This document shows, piece after piece, positions 17,657 through 25,329 of a stretch of 64,000 nt of DNA (positions within the stretch are counted from its first letter, which is position 1; each line of letters opens with the position of its first letter). Origin of the DNA: Methanothermococcus thermolithotrophicus DSM 2095 (GTDB lineage: Archaea; AGJL01; Methanococci; Methanococcales; Methanococcaceae). Below the pieces are notes generated by a model, which ran no database searches, was not told where the DNA came from, and worked only from the letters and a program-made list of their open reading frames with translations. Where the stretch lies: assembly GCF_946463545.1 (NCBI RefSeq), contig NZ_OX296583.1, positions 781,035 through 845,034 of the forward strand, written 5' to 3'. The translations under genes and the position numbers were made by a program.

Positions 17657-18089
17657 CCGACCCTTTTAAAAAAAGTGTTGAATTAAATGAAAACCTAACG
17701 GTTTTCATAGCTCACCAACTTCGTTGGTGATTCCAAAATCCGATACCCCTTCACGAAGTGAAGGGGTATATTTGGAAACAACCTTTTAAAAAAAGTTGGA
17801 TCGAAATGATAAATACCTTTGGAATCCAAGCCTTCTCGACGAAACCTTTGGTTTCGTGAGTCCCAGCCGAGACCATAGGTCTCGTTGGACCCAGCAATTT
17901 TTAATTTGTTTGGGCAGCAAATCCGAAGGATTTGCTTCGACGACAAATCAACGATTTGTCTCGATTTTCTAAAAGGTTTGGCTTTTAATATTTACCAATT
18001 TATGGTTGGTGGGAAGTAATATATACTCACTCAACTTCGTTGGGTGGGTATCCGGTTTTGGAATCCAAACCTTTTTCTAAAAGGTTTGG
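17657..18089. repeat. large modular hairpin array flanked by 26-bp direct repeat
   Basis: At least nine distinct hairpins: 17687-17708, 17713-17729 (CACCAAC-TTC-GTTGGTG), 17743-17769 (12-bp stem, GAA loop), 17839-17857 (ACGAAACC-TTT-GGTTTCGT), 17868-17884 (CGAGACC-ATA-GGTCTCG), 17916-17936 (AGCAAATCC-GAA-GGATTTGCT), 17942-17960, about 18024-18050 and 18065-18089 (11-bp stem, TCT loop). Linkers TTCGAC and GTGAGTCC recur. A perfect 26-bp direct repeat brackets the block (17631-17656 and 18090-18115). It fills the 503-bp gap between the carbonic anhydrase-like gene and ribH; the ribH promoter follows the second repeat. Confidence 0.9.
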
Positions 18090-18159
18090 ATATAAAATTA
18101 TCAAAAGATTTATAATTTATAATACATATAATAAGGTAAAACCTAACGAGGATGAAAAA

Positions 18160-18573
18160 ATGGTTAATTTAGGATTTGTTATAGCAGAGTTTAACAGAGA
18201 TTTGACCTACATGATGGAAAAAGTTGCAGAAGAACATGCAGAGTTTTTAGGAGCTGATGTAAAATATAAAATTGTGGTTCCAGGGGCTTTTGACATGCCA
18301 CTCGCCATTAAAAGAATGCTTGAAAAAGATGATATTGATGCAGTGGTTACTATAGGATGTGTTATAGAGGGGGATACAGAACACGATGAGATTGTAGTCC
18401 ATAATGCAGCAAGAAAGATAGCTGATTTATCATTGGAGTACAACAAACCTGTAGCACTTGGAATATCAGGTCCTGGAATGACAAGATTGCAGGCAGAAGA
18501 AAGAATAGATTACGGTAAAAGGGCAGTTGAAGCTGCAGTTAAAATGGTAAAAAGATTAAAAAGTATTGAATAG
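18160..18573 (+). CDS. ribH: 6,7-dimethyl-8-ribityllumazine synthase
   Basis: 137 aa. Lumazine synthase hallmarks: [26 protein letters not shown] with the catalytic His region, and [12 protein letters not shown]. It condenses 5-amino-6-ribitylaminouracil with dihydroxybutanone phosphate in riboflavin synthesis, which also feeds F420 (the deazaflavin branch point). I start at the ATG giving [14 protein letters not shown]. The open frame upstream of this reads through repeat sequence. A TATA-like TTTATAATTTATAA at 18109-18122 is partly supplied by the direct-repeat copy. Confidence 0.95.
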   Translation: MVNLGFVIAEFNRDLTYMMEKVAEEHAEFLGADVKYKIVVPGAFDMPLAIKRMLEKDDIDAVVTIGCVIEGDTEHDEIVVHNAARKIADLSLEYNKPVALGISGPGMTRLQAEERIDYGKRAVEAAVKMVKRLKSIE

Positions 18574-18642
18574 ATTGTAAGCAACATTGAAGATCATTTT
18601 AATTGCAGAATAACTAAATTTTACACACAACTAAGTGATAAT

Positions 18643-18933
18643 ATGGACGTTTTAAAGGAAGTTTATAAAGTAGTTGAAAGTAGGATAAAAGAAAAACCTG
18701 AAAATTCCTATGTATCCAAATTAACAACAGACGATACTAAAAAAGCCATCAACAAAATTTGTGAGAAAATAGGGGAAGAAGCTGCCGAAACTATTATTGC
18801 AGCAAAAGATGAAGATAAACGTGAGATAATATATGAAAGTGCTGATTTAATATTCCATACAATGATTCTCTTAGCATACTTCGGAGTAGAGTATGAAGAG
18901 TTGATGGATGAGTTTAAAAGAAGAATGAAATAA
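18643..18933 (+). CDS. hisE: phosphoribosyl-ATP pyrophosphohydrolase
   Basis: 96 aa, all-alpha MazG-type fold. [15 protein letters not shown] and [13 protein letters not shown] carry the acidic metal-binding residues typical of HisE. It is the second step of histidine synthesis, removing pyrophosphate from phosphoribosyl-ATP. GTGATAAT precedes the ATG. It lies 69 bp after ribH on the same strand and ends one base before the convergent CBS regulator. It is separate from HisI, as usual in archaea. Confidence 0.93.
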   Translation: MDVLKEVYKVVESRIKEKPENSYVSKLTTDDTKKAINKICEKIGEEAAETIIAAKDEDKREIIYESADLIFHTMILLAYFGVEYEELMDEFKRRMK

Positions 18934-18934
18934 T

Positions 18935-19864
18935 TTATTTATTCATTTTTTTATTTTCAATAAGTTTTTTTAATATTTTGGGAAACATAGTACCTTCAAT
19001 AAGTTCCAATATATCGGTTCTTGTAAGTATTCCAACGACTTTTTCGTTCTCATCAACAACTATCAATCTTCCTACATTGTTTTTTTCCATTAAAACAAGG
19101 GCGTCATATATGGCATCATTTACAGATACAGTATATGGGTTTTTTGCCATTATACTTTCTATCTTTTCGTTTTCCATTCCCTTTGCAACTGCCGTGGCAA
19201 TGTCATGAAGACTTAAAATCCCCAGGAGTTCCCCATCTTTCATTATTGGAAGCCCACTTATATTCTCCTTTGAAAGTAGTTCTGCGGCGTCCCTAATAGT
19301 TTTGTCAGGCTCTATCCAAAAAAGCTTGTCTTTAATTGCAATATCTCCTACCAAAATATTTGGAATACTTGCCACACCAATAACGTCGATTAAAAGGATG
19401 TGGTTTATATCGTCCCTTCCAATAACTTTACCCAATATTACGATTTTATTGTGGTGGGTAGGCCCTACTTTTACAATTTCATTTTCACTGAATTTTTTAG
19501 TGTCCCCTTTTATGTAAATCTTTGAAGAACATGATTTTTCATAGGTTACGGTATCAAAAACTATTTTTTCTACATAAACTCCTTCAACCCTCTCATCGCC
19601 CTTATATATTGGAACTATGATTTCTTCCTTAGACATCAATCCAAGGGTCCTATACGCTTCACTCGTTGGTACGTATCCCCCCTTTGGTCCAGGAACGCCA
19701 TCTACTAAATTTAAGGCCCTTAAAGCCTGCATCTGGTTCCTTATAGTTCCAGGATTTCTATTTAGTCTATTGGCTATTTCAGTACCCTTAACCGCACTAT
19801 TTTTTTCCCCATAAATTGATATTAATTCCTGTAATATTTCCTTCTGAACTACAGTGAGATCCAT
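18935..19864 (-). CDS. winged-helix regulator with paired C-terminal CBS domains
   Basis: 309 aa. An N-terminal winged helix (about 5-65: TEIANRLNRNPGTIRNQMQAL) is followed by a DUF293-like middle region (VPIYKGDERVEG, about 80-175) and two CBS motifs (about 185-245 and 250-305: TIRDAAELLSKENISGLPI; VSVNDAIYDALVLMEKNNVGRL). CBS pairs usually bind adenosyl ligands, so this is a likely energy- or SAM-responsive DNA-binding regulator. I start at the ATG after CCAGGTG, five codons inside the open frame. Targets are unknown. Confidence 0.83.
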   Translation of the reverse strand: MDLTVVQKEILQELISIYGEKNSAVKGTEIANRLNRNPGTIRNQMQALRALNLVDGVPGPKGGYVPTSEAYRTLGLMSKEEIIVPIYKGDERVEGVYVEKIVFDTVTYEKSCSSKIYIKGDTKKFSENEIVKVGPTHHNKIVILGKVIGRDDINHILLIDVIGVASIPNILVGDIAIKDKLFWIEPDKTIRDAAELLSKENISGLPIMKDGELLGILSLHDIATAVAKGMENEKIESIMAKNPYTVSVNDAIYDALVLMEKNNVGRLIVVDENEKVVGILTRTDILELIEGTMFPKILKKLIENKKMNK

Positions 19865-20057
19865 AAAAACACCTGGCACTACAATTTATGATAATTATAA
19901 ATTATGATATTCGCAACTATAAAAATGTTTTTATTTTTATCAAATTACAAATTTTGCACATATTATTTCTTAAAAGCACACCATATCAAAAAACGGTAAA
20001 TTGAAATAATTTTGGGGGTATTATCATAAAAATTCCATAGTTAAACCAGATCTAAAT

Positions 20058-20837
20058 CTAAGAAATTTTTTGCATATTTGGTGTTATCATTTTGAACCCC
20101 TCTTCATTCTCTTTAATGTCACATATGTTTCCATACAATGTTTTTAAAACTTCTTTTGTTAAAACATTGCGGGGTTCTCCACTGGCAATAATTTTCTTGT
20201 CATGCAACACAACAACTTTATCACAAAACCACATCATGTGGTTAGGGTCATGCACACTAACAACGATTGGCATCCCTCTTTTGGTGAGTTTTTTTAACAT
20301 ACTCCATATTTTCAACTGGTTTCTAAAATCCAATGCAGAAGTTGGCTCATCTAAAATCATGGCTTTTGTTTCTTGTGTCAATGCCCTTGCCAATAAAACA
20401 AGCTGTCTTTGACCACCGCTTAAATCTGTGTAAGGTCTATCTGCGAGATGGGATATGCCGATGACATCCATGGCTTCAAGTGCTTTTTCAACATCTTTCT
20501 TTTTTGGACCGAATATGCCCCCCAAATGAGGAGTCCTCCCCATTAAAACAACTTCTTTAACCAAGTACGGAAATGGTGGCTTATGTTCTTGGGGAACATA
20601 GGCAATTAGTTTTGCAATGTCCTCAACAGGCATTTTTAGTATGTTCCTTTCACCAATAGATACTCCTCCTTTTTTCGGCTTTAAAAATCCAATCATGCAT
20701 TTGAAGAGCGTCGATTTCCCTGCTCCATTAGGTCCAAATATTGCACATAACTCCCCTTTCTCCACCTTAAAAGAAACCCCTCTTAATATATCATGTTTTT
20801 CATCATAACCAAAGTGAAGGTTTTTAATTTCTATCAT
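20058..20837 (-). CDS. iron-siderophore/corrinoid-type ABC transporter ATPase
   Basis: 259 aa. Walker A GPNGAGKST (about 34-42), Q-loop VPQEH, signature LSGGQRQLVLLARAL, Walker B AMILDEPTSALD and H-loop SVHDPNHM. Sequence type is FecE/BtuD. It powers uptake of a metal chelate or cobamide together with the permease one base upstream and the binding protein beyond. GGGGATTAAT precedes the ATG. The family alone cannot separate iron chelates from corrinoids. Confidence 0.92.
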   Translation of the reverse strand: MIEIKNLHFGYDEKHDILRGVSFKVEKGELCAIFGPNGAGKSTLFKCMIGFLKPKKGGVSIGERNILKMPVEDIAKLIAYVPQEHKPPFPYLVKEVVLMGRTPHLGGIFGPKKKDVEKALEAMDVIGISHLADRPYTDLSGGQRQLVLLARALTQETKAMILDEPTSALDFRNQLKIWSMLKKLTKRGMPIVVSVHDPNHMMWFCDKVVVLHDKKIIASGEPRNVLTKEVLKTLYGNICDIKENEEGFKMITPNMQKIS

Positions 20838-20838
20838 A

Positions 20839-21876
20839 TTAATCCCCTCCGAAGAATTGAGTTTTCTTTGACCTCAGTAAATAGATTAAATACGGAGCTC
20901 CGAGAATTGATGTTATTATTCCCAGGGGGACTTCTCCAGTGGTTATTGTTCTTGAAATAGTATCACAAACAATTAAAAAAATCCCCCCCATTAATGCAGA
21001 TAGTGGGAGAAGAAATCTATGGTCTGGACCTACAATAAGACGAGAAGCATGGGGAATCATCAAGCCTACCCATCCGATAATTCCTGCAACAGAGACGGAT
21101 AGGGATGTTATGAATGTGGCAATGGTAATAAGGATGATTTTTAGTCTTTCAGTGTTTATTCCCAATGCCCTTGCTTCTTCATCCCCCATTGATATAATAT
21201 TTAATTTCCACGCATAAAGCATCAATGAAATTATCCCTAATGGTATCAATAATCCAACACCATACACTTCTTTCCACCCAATATGATAAAGACCCCCCAT
21301 CAACCAAAATACTATTGCTTTTAATTGAGATTCGGTGGCAACATATTGGAATACCGCAACCATTGCACTAAAAAATGAACCTAATATAATTCCTGCAAGC
21401 AACAGGGTTACTAATGGAGTTTTCCCCCTGACTCTTGCCAATGAATACGCCCCAAATACCGCAACCATCCCAAAAATAAACGCTGAAAATTGTATGGAGA
21501 ATGGAATTGATGAGAACATTATTGACAGAGCTGCTCCAAATGCCGCACCTGCGGAGATACCTAATATAAACGGACTAACGAGAGGGTTCCTAAATACGCC
21601 CTGATATGTAGCCCCCGATGTTGCAAGTGCCATTCCTATTAACATTCCTATTAAAACTCTGGGAATTCTTATGTCCCATACAATAGTGTCATAGATGTTG
21701 TTGGTAATATGGCCACTTCCTAAAATATGGTATTTCATAACCTCAAATACTTCAAACACTGGAACATTGTATGCTCCGATACTAATGGAAATTAACATTG
21801 TAGTTAACAACAAAAAACCAGTAAGACCAATAATAAAAATTTTTGATTTATATTCAAAATTAACATTGCCATCCAT
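20839..21876 (-). CDS. FecCD/BtuC-family ABC permease
   Basis: 345 aa with about ten hydrophobic helices. FecCD hallmarks are present: RIPRVLIGMLIGMALATSGATYQGVFRNPL, LLLAGIILGSFFSAM, and GLMIPHASRLIVGPDHRFLLP near the C-terminus (coupling helix). It forms the homodimeric membrane channel for the ATPase and binding protein of this operon. GGTGATAATAC precedes the ATG. It abuts the ATPase gene with a one-base gap. Confidence 0.93.
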   Translation of the reverse strand: MDGNVNFEYKSKIFIIGLTGFLLLTTMLISISIGAYNVPVFEVFEVMKYHILGSGHITNNIYDTIVWDIRIPRVLIGMLIGMALATSGATYQGVFRNPLVSPFILGISAGAAFGAALSIMFSSIPFSIQFSAFIFGMVAVFGAYSLARVRGKTPLVTLLLAGIILGSFFSAMVAVFQYVATESQLKAIVFWLMGGLYHIGWKEVYGVGLLIPLGIISLMLYAWKLNIISMGDEEARALGINTERLKIILITIATFITSLSVSVAGIIGWVGLMIPHASRLIVGPDHRFLLPLSALMGGIFLIVCDTISRTITTGEVPLGIITSILGAPYLIYLLRSKKTQFFGGD

Positions 21877-21914
21877 GTATTATCACCTTAAATTAAAAAA
21901 AGAAAAAAAGAAAT

Positions 21915-23105
21915 TTAGTGAGGATTGCCATAATATCTCTGTGCTTTTACAGCTTCTGCGATTTCATCATCATTTAATCCATAGATATTCTTATATAATT
22001 TAATCTCTTCTTTATCTGGGTCAATATCGGCAAATTTCTCTGGATATAATGTTTTTGCTTCCCTCAATAATCCAATTGGGAATTCAATGGTTGCTCTCCA
22101 TTCAGTAGTTCCTACACTACCAACTCTTTTTTCCTTAATTGCCTTAGCATTTTGAACTAATTCCCAATTAAAGCCCATATCTTTTCCGGCATATACATCT
22201 TCTGGACTTACATATCCACCATGTCCCAATATTATCATGACATCAGGGTTTAATTTTAAAACTTGTTCGGGGGCTGTTTTTACCCAGCTGCCTTCTTCAA
22301 GGACATTTTTCCCATGGACTATTTCCTCTAGGAAGTATGACTGAATTGTTTGAGGTCCCAACATATAATCAGGAGTTGCAAATAACATGACATTTGGTCT
22401 TTCATCTTCTGGAATATCTTTGGTTCTTTCTTTAACCAGCTGAACTTTTCCGTTGAGATAATTAATTAAATCTTTTGCTTCGCTCTGCTTGTCGAATATA
22501 TCTCCTAAAATTTCAATTTCTTGCCATACTGTATTTACATTTGGTTTTTCATAGGATGTTGGATGCAGTAGTAAAACAGTAGGAATTCCCATCTCATTTA
22601 ATCTATCTATGATTTTTTGATACCTATCCTGTCTTTCTTTGTCGGTGGCGAACGCCCTAATAATTACAACATCAGGGTTCGTTGCAGCGAGAGTTTCATA
22701 ATTTAACTCTTTTGAGCTACCGACATTGGTTATACTTTCAATTCTTGGGCATACAACTTTTAAAAATTCATTTTTCATTTGGGAATTATCAACTGCGACA
22801 ACTTTATCGTCAATTTTCCAAATTTTCATTATTTTTATATATGTTCCTGTGAAGTCGATTAAAGCAACATTCTTTACATCTTTTTTAATCTTAACTTCTC
22901 TATCCCACATATCTTTGATGGTCTTATATTCTACATCTTTATTTTCTGCGACATTGGACTTTTCTGCTGCTGTTGTAGGACTGCTTTCAGCTGTAGGTGA
23001 TGGATTTACTTCATCTGCAACAGTCTTTGATGTGCAACCACACATGCTTACCGTAAAAATCATCATCCCACATAATAATAAGACTCCTAATTTTTTTAGG
23101 TTCAA
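21915..23105 (-). CDS. FecB/BtuF-like substrate-binding lipoprotein
   Basis: About 396 aa. Signal segment LGVLLLCGMMIFTVSMCGC, with a lipobox-like Cys then a Ser/Thr/Pro-rich linker (PSPTAESSPTTAAE) and the bilobed class III binding fold (IESITNVGSSKELNYETLAATNPDVVI). It captures the chelated metal or cobamide outside the cell. I prefer the TTG at 23105, which has GGTGATATT directly upstream; the in-frame ATG at 23129 would add eight residues before that site. It is the first gene of the three-gene operon. A TTATTA-C-TAATAA palindrome at 23159-23171 overlaps the likely TATA box. Confidence 0.88.
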   Translation of the reverse strand: MNLKKLGVLLLCGMMIFTVSMCGCTSKTVADEVNPSPTAESSPTTAAEKSNVAENKDVEYKTIKDMWDREVKIKKDVKNVALIDFTGTYIKIMKIWKIDDKVVAVDNSQMKNEFLKVVCPRIESITNVGSSKELNYETLAATNPDVVIIRAFATDKERQDRYQKIIDRLNEMGIPTVLLLHPTSYEKPNVNTVWQEIEILGDIFDKQSEAKDLINYLNGKVQLVKERTKDIPEDERPNVMLFATPDYMLGPQTIQSYFLEEIVHGKNVLEEGSWVKTAPEQVLKLNPDVMIILGHGGYVSPEDVYAGKDMGFNWELVQNAKAIKEKRVGSVGTTEWRATIEFPIGLLREAKTLYPEKFADIDPDKEEIKLYKNIYGLNDDEIAEAVKAQRYYGNPH

Positions 23106-23158
23106 AATATCACCTAATTTAAATTTCATATTAGTTAATAATATAAATCATCTGAAAA

Positions 23159-23171
23159 TTATTACTAATAA
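23159..23171. promoter_or_regulatory. palindrome overlapping putative TATA box of the ABC importer operon
   Basis: TTATTA-C-TAATAA is a perfect 6+1+6 inverted repeat. On the minus strand a TATA-like CTTATATATTATT spans about 23167-23179, so a protein bound here could block transcription. A metal-responsive repressor (DtxR or Fur type) is a reasonable guess for an iron importer, but such palindromes also arise by chance in AT-rich DNA. Confidence 0.3.
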
Positions 23172-23291
23172 TATATAAGAGTTACGATTTGATTCTACAA
23201 TTAAAAATTTGCCACCATCAACTTGATTTTGATGACTATTGTATTAAAATCGATGACGGCATATTAATGAATTATTTGACAAAAAAAGAGA

Positions 23292-24044
23292 TTAAAAATC
23301 TAATGAAATTACCTCAATACCTAAGGCATCTTCCATATATTTTTTAAATAATTTCAATCCATAAACCTCAGTTCCATAGTGTCCCCCATCTATCACACAT
23401 AAACCGAGCTCCTCTGCAAGTATCTTTGAATGATGAATTAGGTCTCCGGAGATATAAATGTCAACACCTGCTACTTCTGATACATATTTTATAGAGCTCT
23501 GGGATAATCCATAACCAGAAAGTACAGCAACCTTTAAATCTTTTTTATCGTCAATTATTTCAGAATTTACAACTACTGGATTTTTTACAATATTTTCTTT
23601 GGTTATTTGTAGTAGTTCGTCAAAAGAACCATTAAATTTTCCTATTCTTCCCAAACCATTGGTATATAAGTTTTCAACGTTTTCAAGCTGATACAAATCA
23701 ACTAAAGCATCGTTTAAACCGTTTTTACATATATCAAGATTTGTGTGTGCTGAGTATAGAATTATCTCGTTATCCATTAATATCTTTAATTTTTTATAAA
23801 TAACTCCTGTAAAGGTTCTTATGGGATCTTTTAGTATTGGATGGTGGGTAAATAAAAAATCAACCTTCTCTTTTTTGGCTTTTTCCACAACATCTAAAGA
23901 TGGATCCAATGCTACACCTATTTTTTTAACTTCATTGTTTAAATCGTTTCCAACTTGAAGTCCTATATTGTCCCCTTCAATTGCGAGCTCCTTTGGAGCA
24001 AATTCTTCTATAAAATTTATAATATTCCATGCGTATGTCTTCAC
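23292..24044 (-). CDS. Nif3-like dinuclear metal protein (DUF34)
   Basis: 250 aa. Dimetal ligands are in FLFTHHPIL (about 60-68), SAHTNLD and the late IDGGHYGTE; the layout is that of the NIF3/YbgI/MJ0927 hexamers. Annotated variously as GTP cyclohydrolase I type 2 homologue, but the true reaction is unsettled. The GTG at 24044 overlaps the TGA of the methyltransferase gene (GTGA) and has GGTGGAG upstream, indicating coupled translation. An upstream GTG three codons earlier is possible. It is paired with the HemK2-type gene as in M. jannaschii. Confidence 0.85.
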   Translation of the reverse strand: MKTYAWNIINFIEEFAPKELAIEGDNIGLQVGNDLNNEVKKIGVALDPSLDVVEKAKKEKVDFLFTHHPILKDPIRTFTGVIYKKLKILMDNEIILYSAHTNLDICKNGLNDALVDLYQLENVENLYTNGLGRIGKFNGSFDELLQITKENIVKNPVVVNSEIIDDKKDLKVAVLSGYGLSQSSIKYVSEVAGVDIYISGDLIHHSKILAEELGLCVIDGGHYGTEVYGLKLFKKYMEDALGIEVISLDF

Positions 24045-24655
24045 TTTCTCCACCCTGTAATTACCTGTAGTTCTTCAAATGGAAATGCCATTGAGCCTGT
24101 TTTTTTGGCTTTAAATCCATATTTTTCAAGCATTCCAATAGTTTTATCTTCGCCAGTTAATGAGGATTGAACTATCTGAACAATACCATTTTCATTTAAA
24201 TAATCTCCAACTTCTTTGATAAATCTACCAAGAACTTTTCTTCCGTCTTCTCCCCCATCAAATGCGTAATTTAGGTATTCTTCAAGTTTTTCATCTTCAG
24301 AAGTTGGTAGATATGGGGCATTAAATAAAATAACGTCAAATCTTTCATTTATGCTGCTGAATAAGTCACTTTCTAAAAAGAAAATAGATTTATTCAATTC
24401 CAATTTATTCAATATTGCATTTTCCTTTGCAGTTTCTATTGAATAAGGGTTTATATCTATTCCAACAACCTTTTTAGCTCCTTTTTTTAATGCGTTAATG
24501 GCCTGAATTCCAGTACCGGTTCCAACATCTAGGACTGTTTTATCTTTTACATCCACCAAATTATCAATCAATAGTTCACTATCCTCTGCTGGTTCATAGA
24601 CCTTTGGATGAGTTTTTATTAGAATCCCTTTTATTTCAACTGTCGTAGGTGACAT
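24041..24655 (-). CDS. HemK2/Mtq2-type protein or small-substrate methyltransferase
   Basis: 204 aa class I SAM methyltransferase: VLDVGTGTGIQAINAL (motif I), VGIDINPYSIETAKENA, and the catalytic NAPYLPT, a variant of the NPPY motif of glutamine N5-methyltransferases. Archaeal members are thought to methylate the GGQ glutamine of release factor aRF1; some relatives also use arsenite, so the substrate is likely but not proven. The start ATG has only a weak GGA site. It overlaps the downstream Nif3-like gene by two to four bases. Confidence 0.85.
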   Translation of the reverse strand: MSPTTVEIKGILIKTHPKVYEPAEDSELLIDNLVDVKDKTVLDVGTGTGIQAINALKKGAKKVVGIDINPYSIETAKENAILNKLELNKSIFFLESDLFSSINERFDVILFNAPYLPTSEDEKLEEYLNYAFDGGEDGRKVLGRFIKEVGDYLNENGIVQIVQSSLTGEDKTIGMLEKYGFKAKKTGSMAFPFEELQVITGWRK

Positions 24656-24721
24656 AGTTATTCCGTTTTATTTTTTTTATTACCATTTATAGTGCTCGAC
24701 ATAACAAACTTAAATATATCC

Positions 24722-24796
24722 TTCAAAATATACCTACTCAACTTCGTTGAGTAGGTATCGGATTTTGGAATCAAAACCTTTTTTTAAAAGGTTTTG
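24722..24796. repeat. two-hairpin modular element
   Basis: A perfect hairpin around TTC (ATACCTACTCAAC / GTTGAGTAGGTAT) at about 24729-24757, linker CGGATTTTGGAATC, then CAAAACCTTTT-TTT-AAAAGGTTTTG at about 24772-24796. The same linker occurs at 18050-18065 (GGTATCCGGTTTTGGAATCC) and, inverted, at 17729-17747. It lies between the PUA gene stop and the methyltransferase start. Confidence 0.85.
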
Positions 24797-24810
24797 TCTT
24801 TGACTATAAT

Positions 24811-25287
24811 TTAAAATTTCCAGATTTCATCACCAATATAATGGATGGTCTTTATGGCTTTGCCCTTTTTTTCTTCCTTCATAGTTTTTCCATCCATTAA
24901 AGCTATTCCAACTGATAAAGGTTTTTGATGGGTTTCATCTACAACAAAAACAACATCTCCTTCTTTGATATTTTCGTCTGCATCGACTATTCCTGGAGCC
25001 ATTACATCGGCACCGTTTGCAAGGAATTTAACGGCCCCCATGTCTACAACGACTTTATTTTTATCCAAATTATGGTTTAATAGGGTTTTTAATGTTGGAT
25101 ATATCTTATCCTCTATTTTAACGGCAATAGGTTCGTTGTCTATTAAGATCATTTCATATTCATCAGTTATGGCGATTTCTGCATTTGCCTTTTTAGAAAT
25201 TATCTCCTTTCCAAATATGTTGTCCAATTCTTCTTTTAATTTTTTTAACTCCTTTTTTTTCATGCAGTATCTTCTTTTTATTTCCAA
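24811..25287 (-). CDS. PUA-domain RNA-binding protein (Tma20/MCT-1-like)
   Basis: 158 aa. An N-terminal pre-PUA region (EIKRRYCMKKKELKKLKEEL) is followed by a C-terminal PUA domain (about 75-150: VVVDMGAVKFLANGADVMAPGIVDAD ... VGIALMDG). Homologues bind RNA and the ribosome in translation initiation or recycling. The TTG at 25287 has GGTGAAATA immediately upstream; the ATG at 25305 lies before that site. No operon partner is evident: a hairpin element separates it from the methyltransferase gene. Confidence 0.85.
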   Translation of the reverse strand: MEIKRRYCMKKKELKKLKEELDNIFGKEIISKKANAEIAITDEYEMILIDNEPIAVKIEDKIYPTLKTLLNHNLDKNKVVVDMGAVKFLANGADVMAPGIVDADENIKEGDVVFVVDETHQKPLSVGIALMDGKTMKEEKKGKAIKTIHYIGDEIWKF

Positions 25288-25329
25288 TATTTCACCTAGA
25301 TTCACATATTAGCTAATATTATTATTATA

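Noticed and set aside
17695-17946. 83-codon minus-strand open frame
   Set aside because: It lies wholly within the hairpin array, has no ribosome binding site, and its translation only reflects palindromic repeats.
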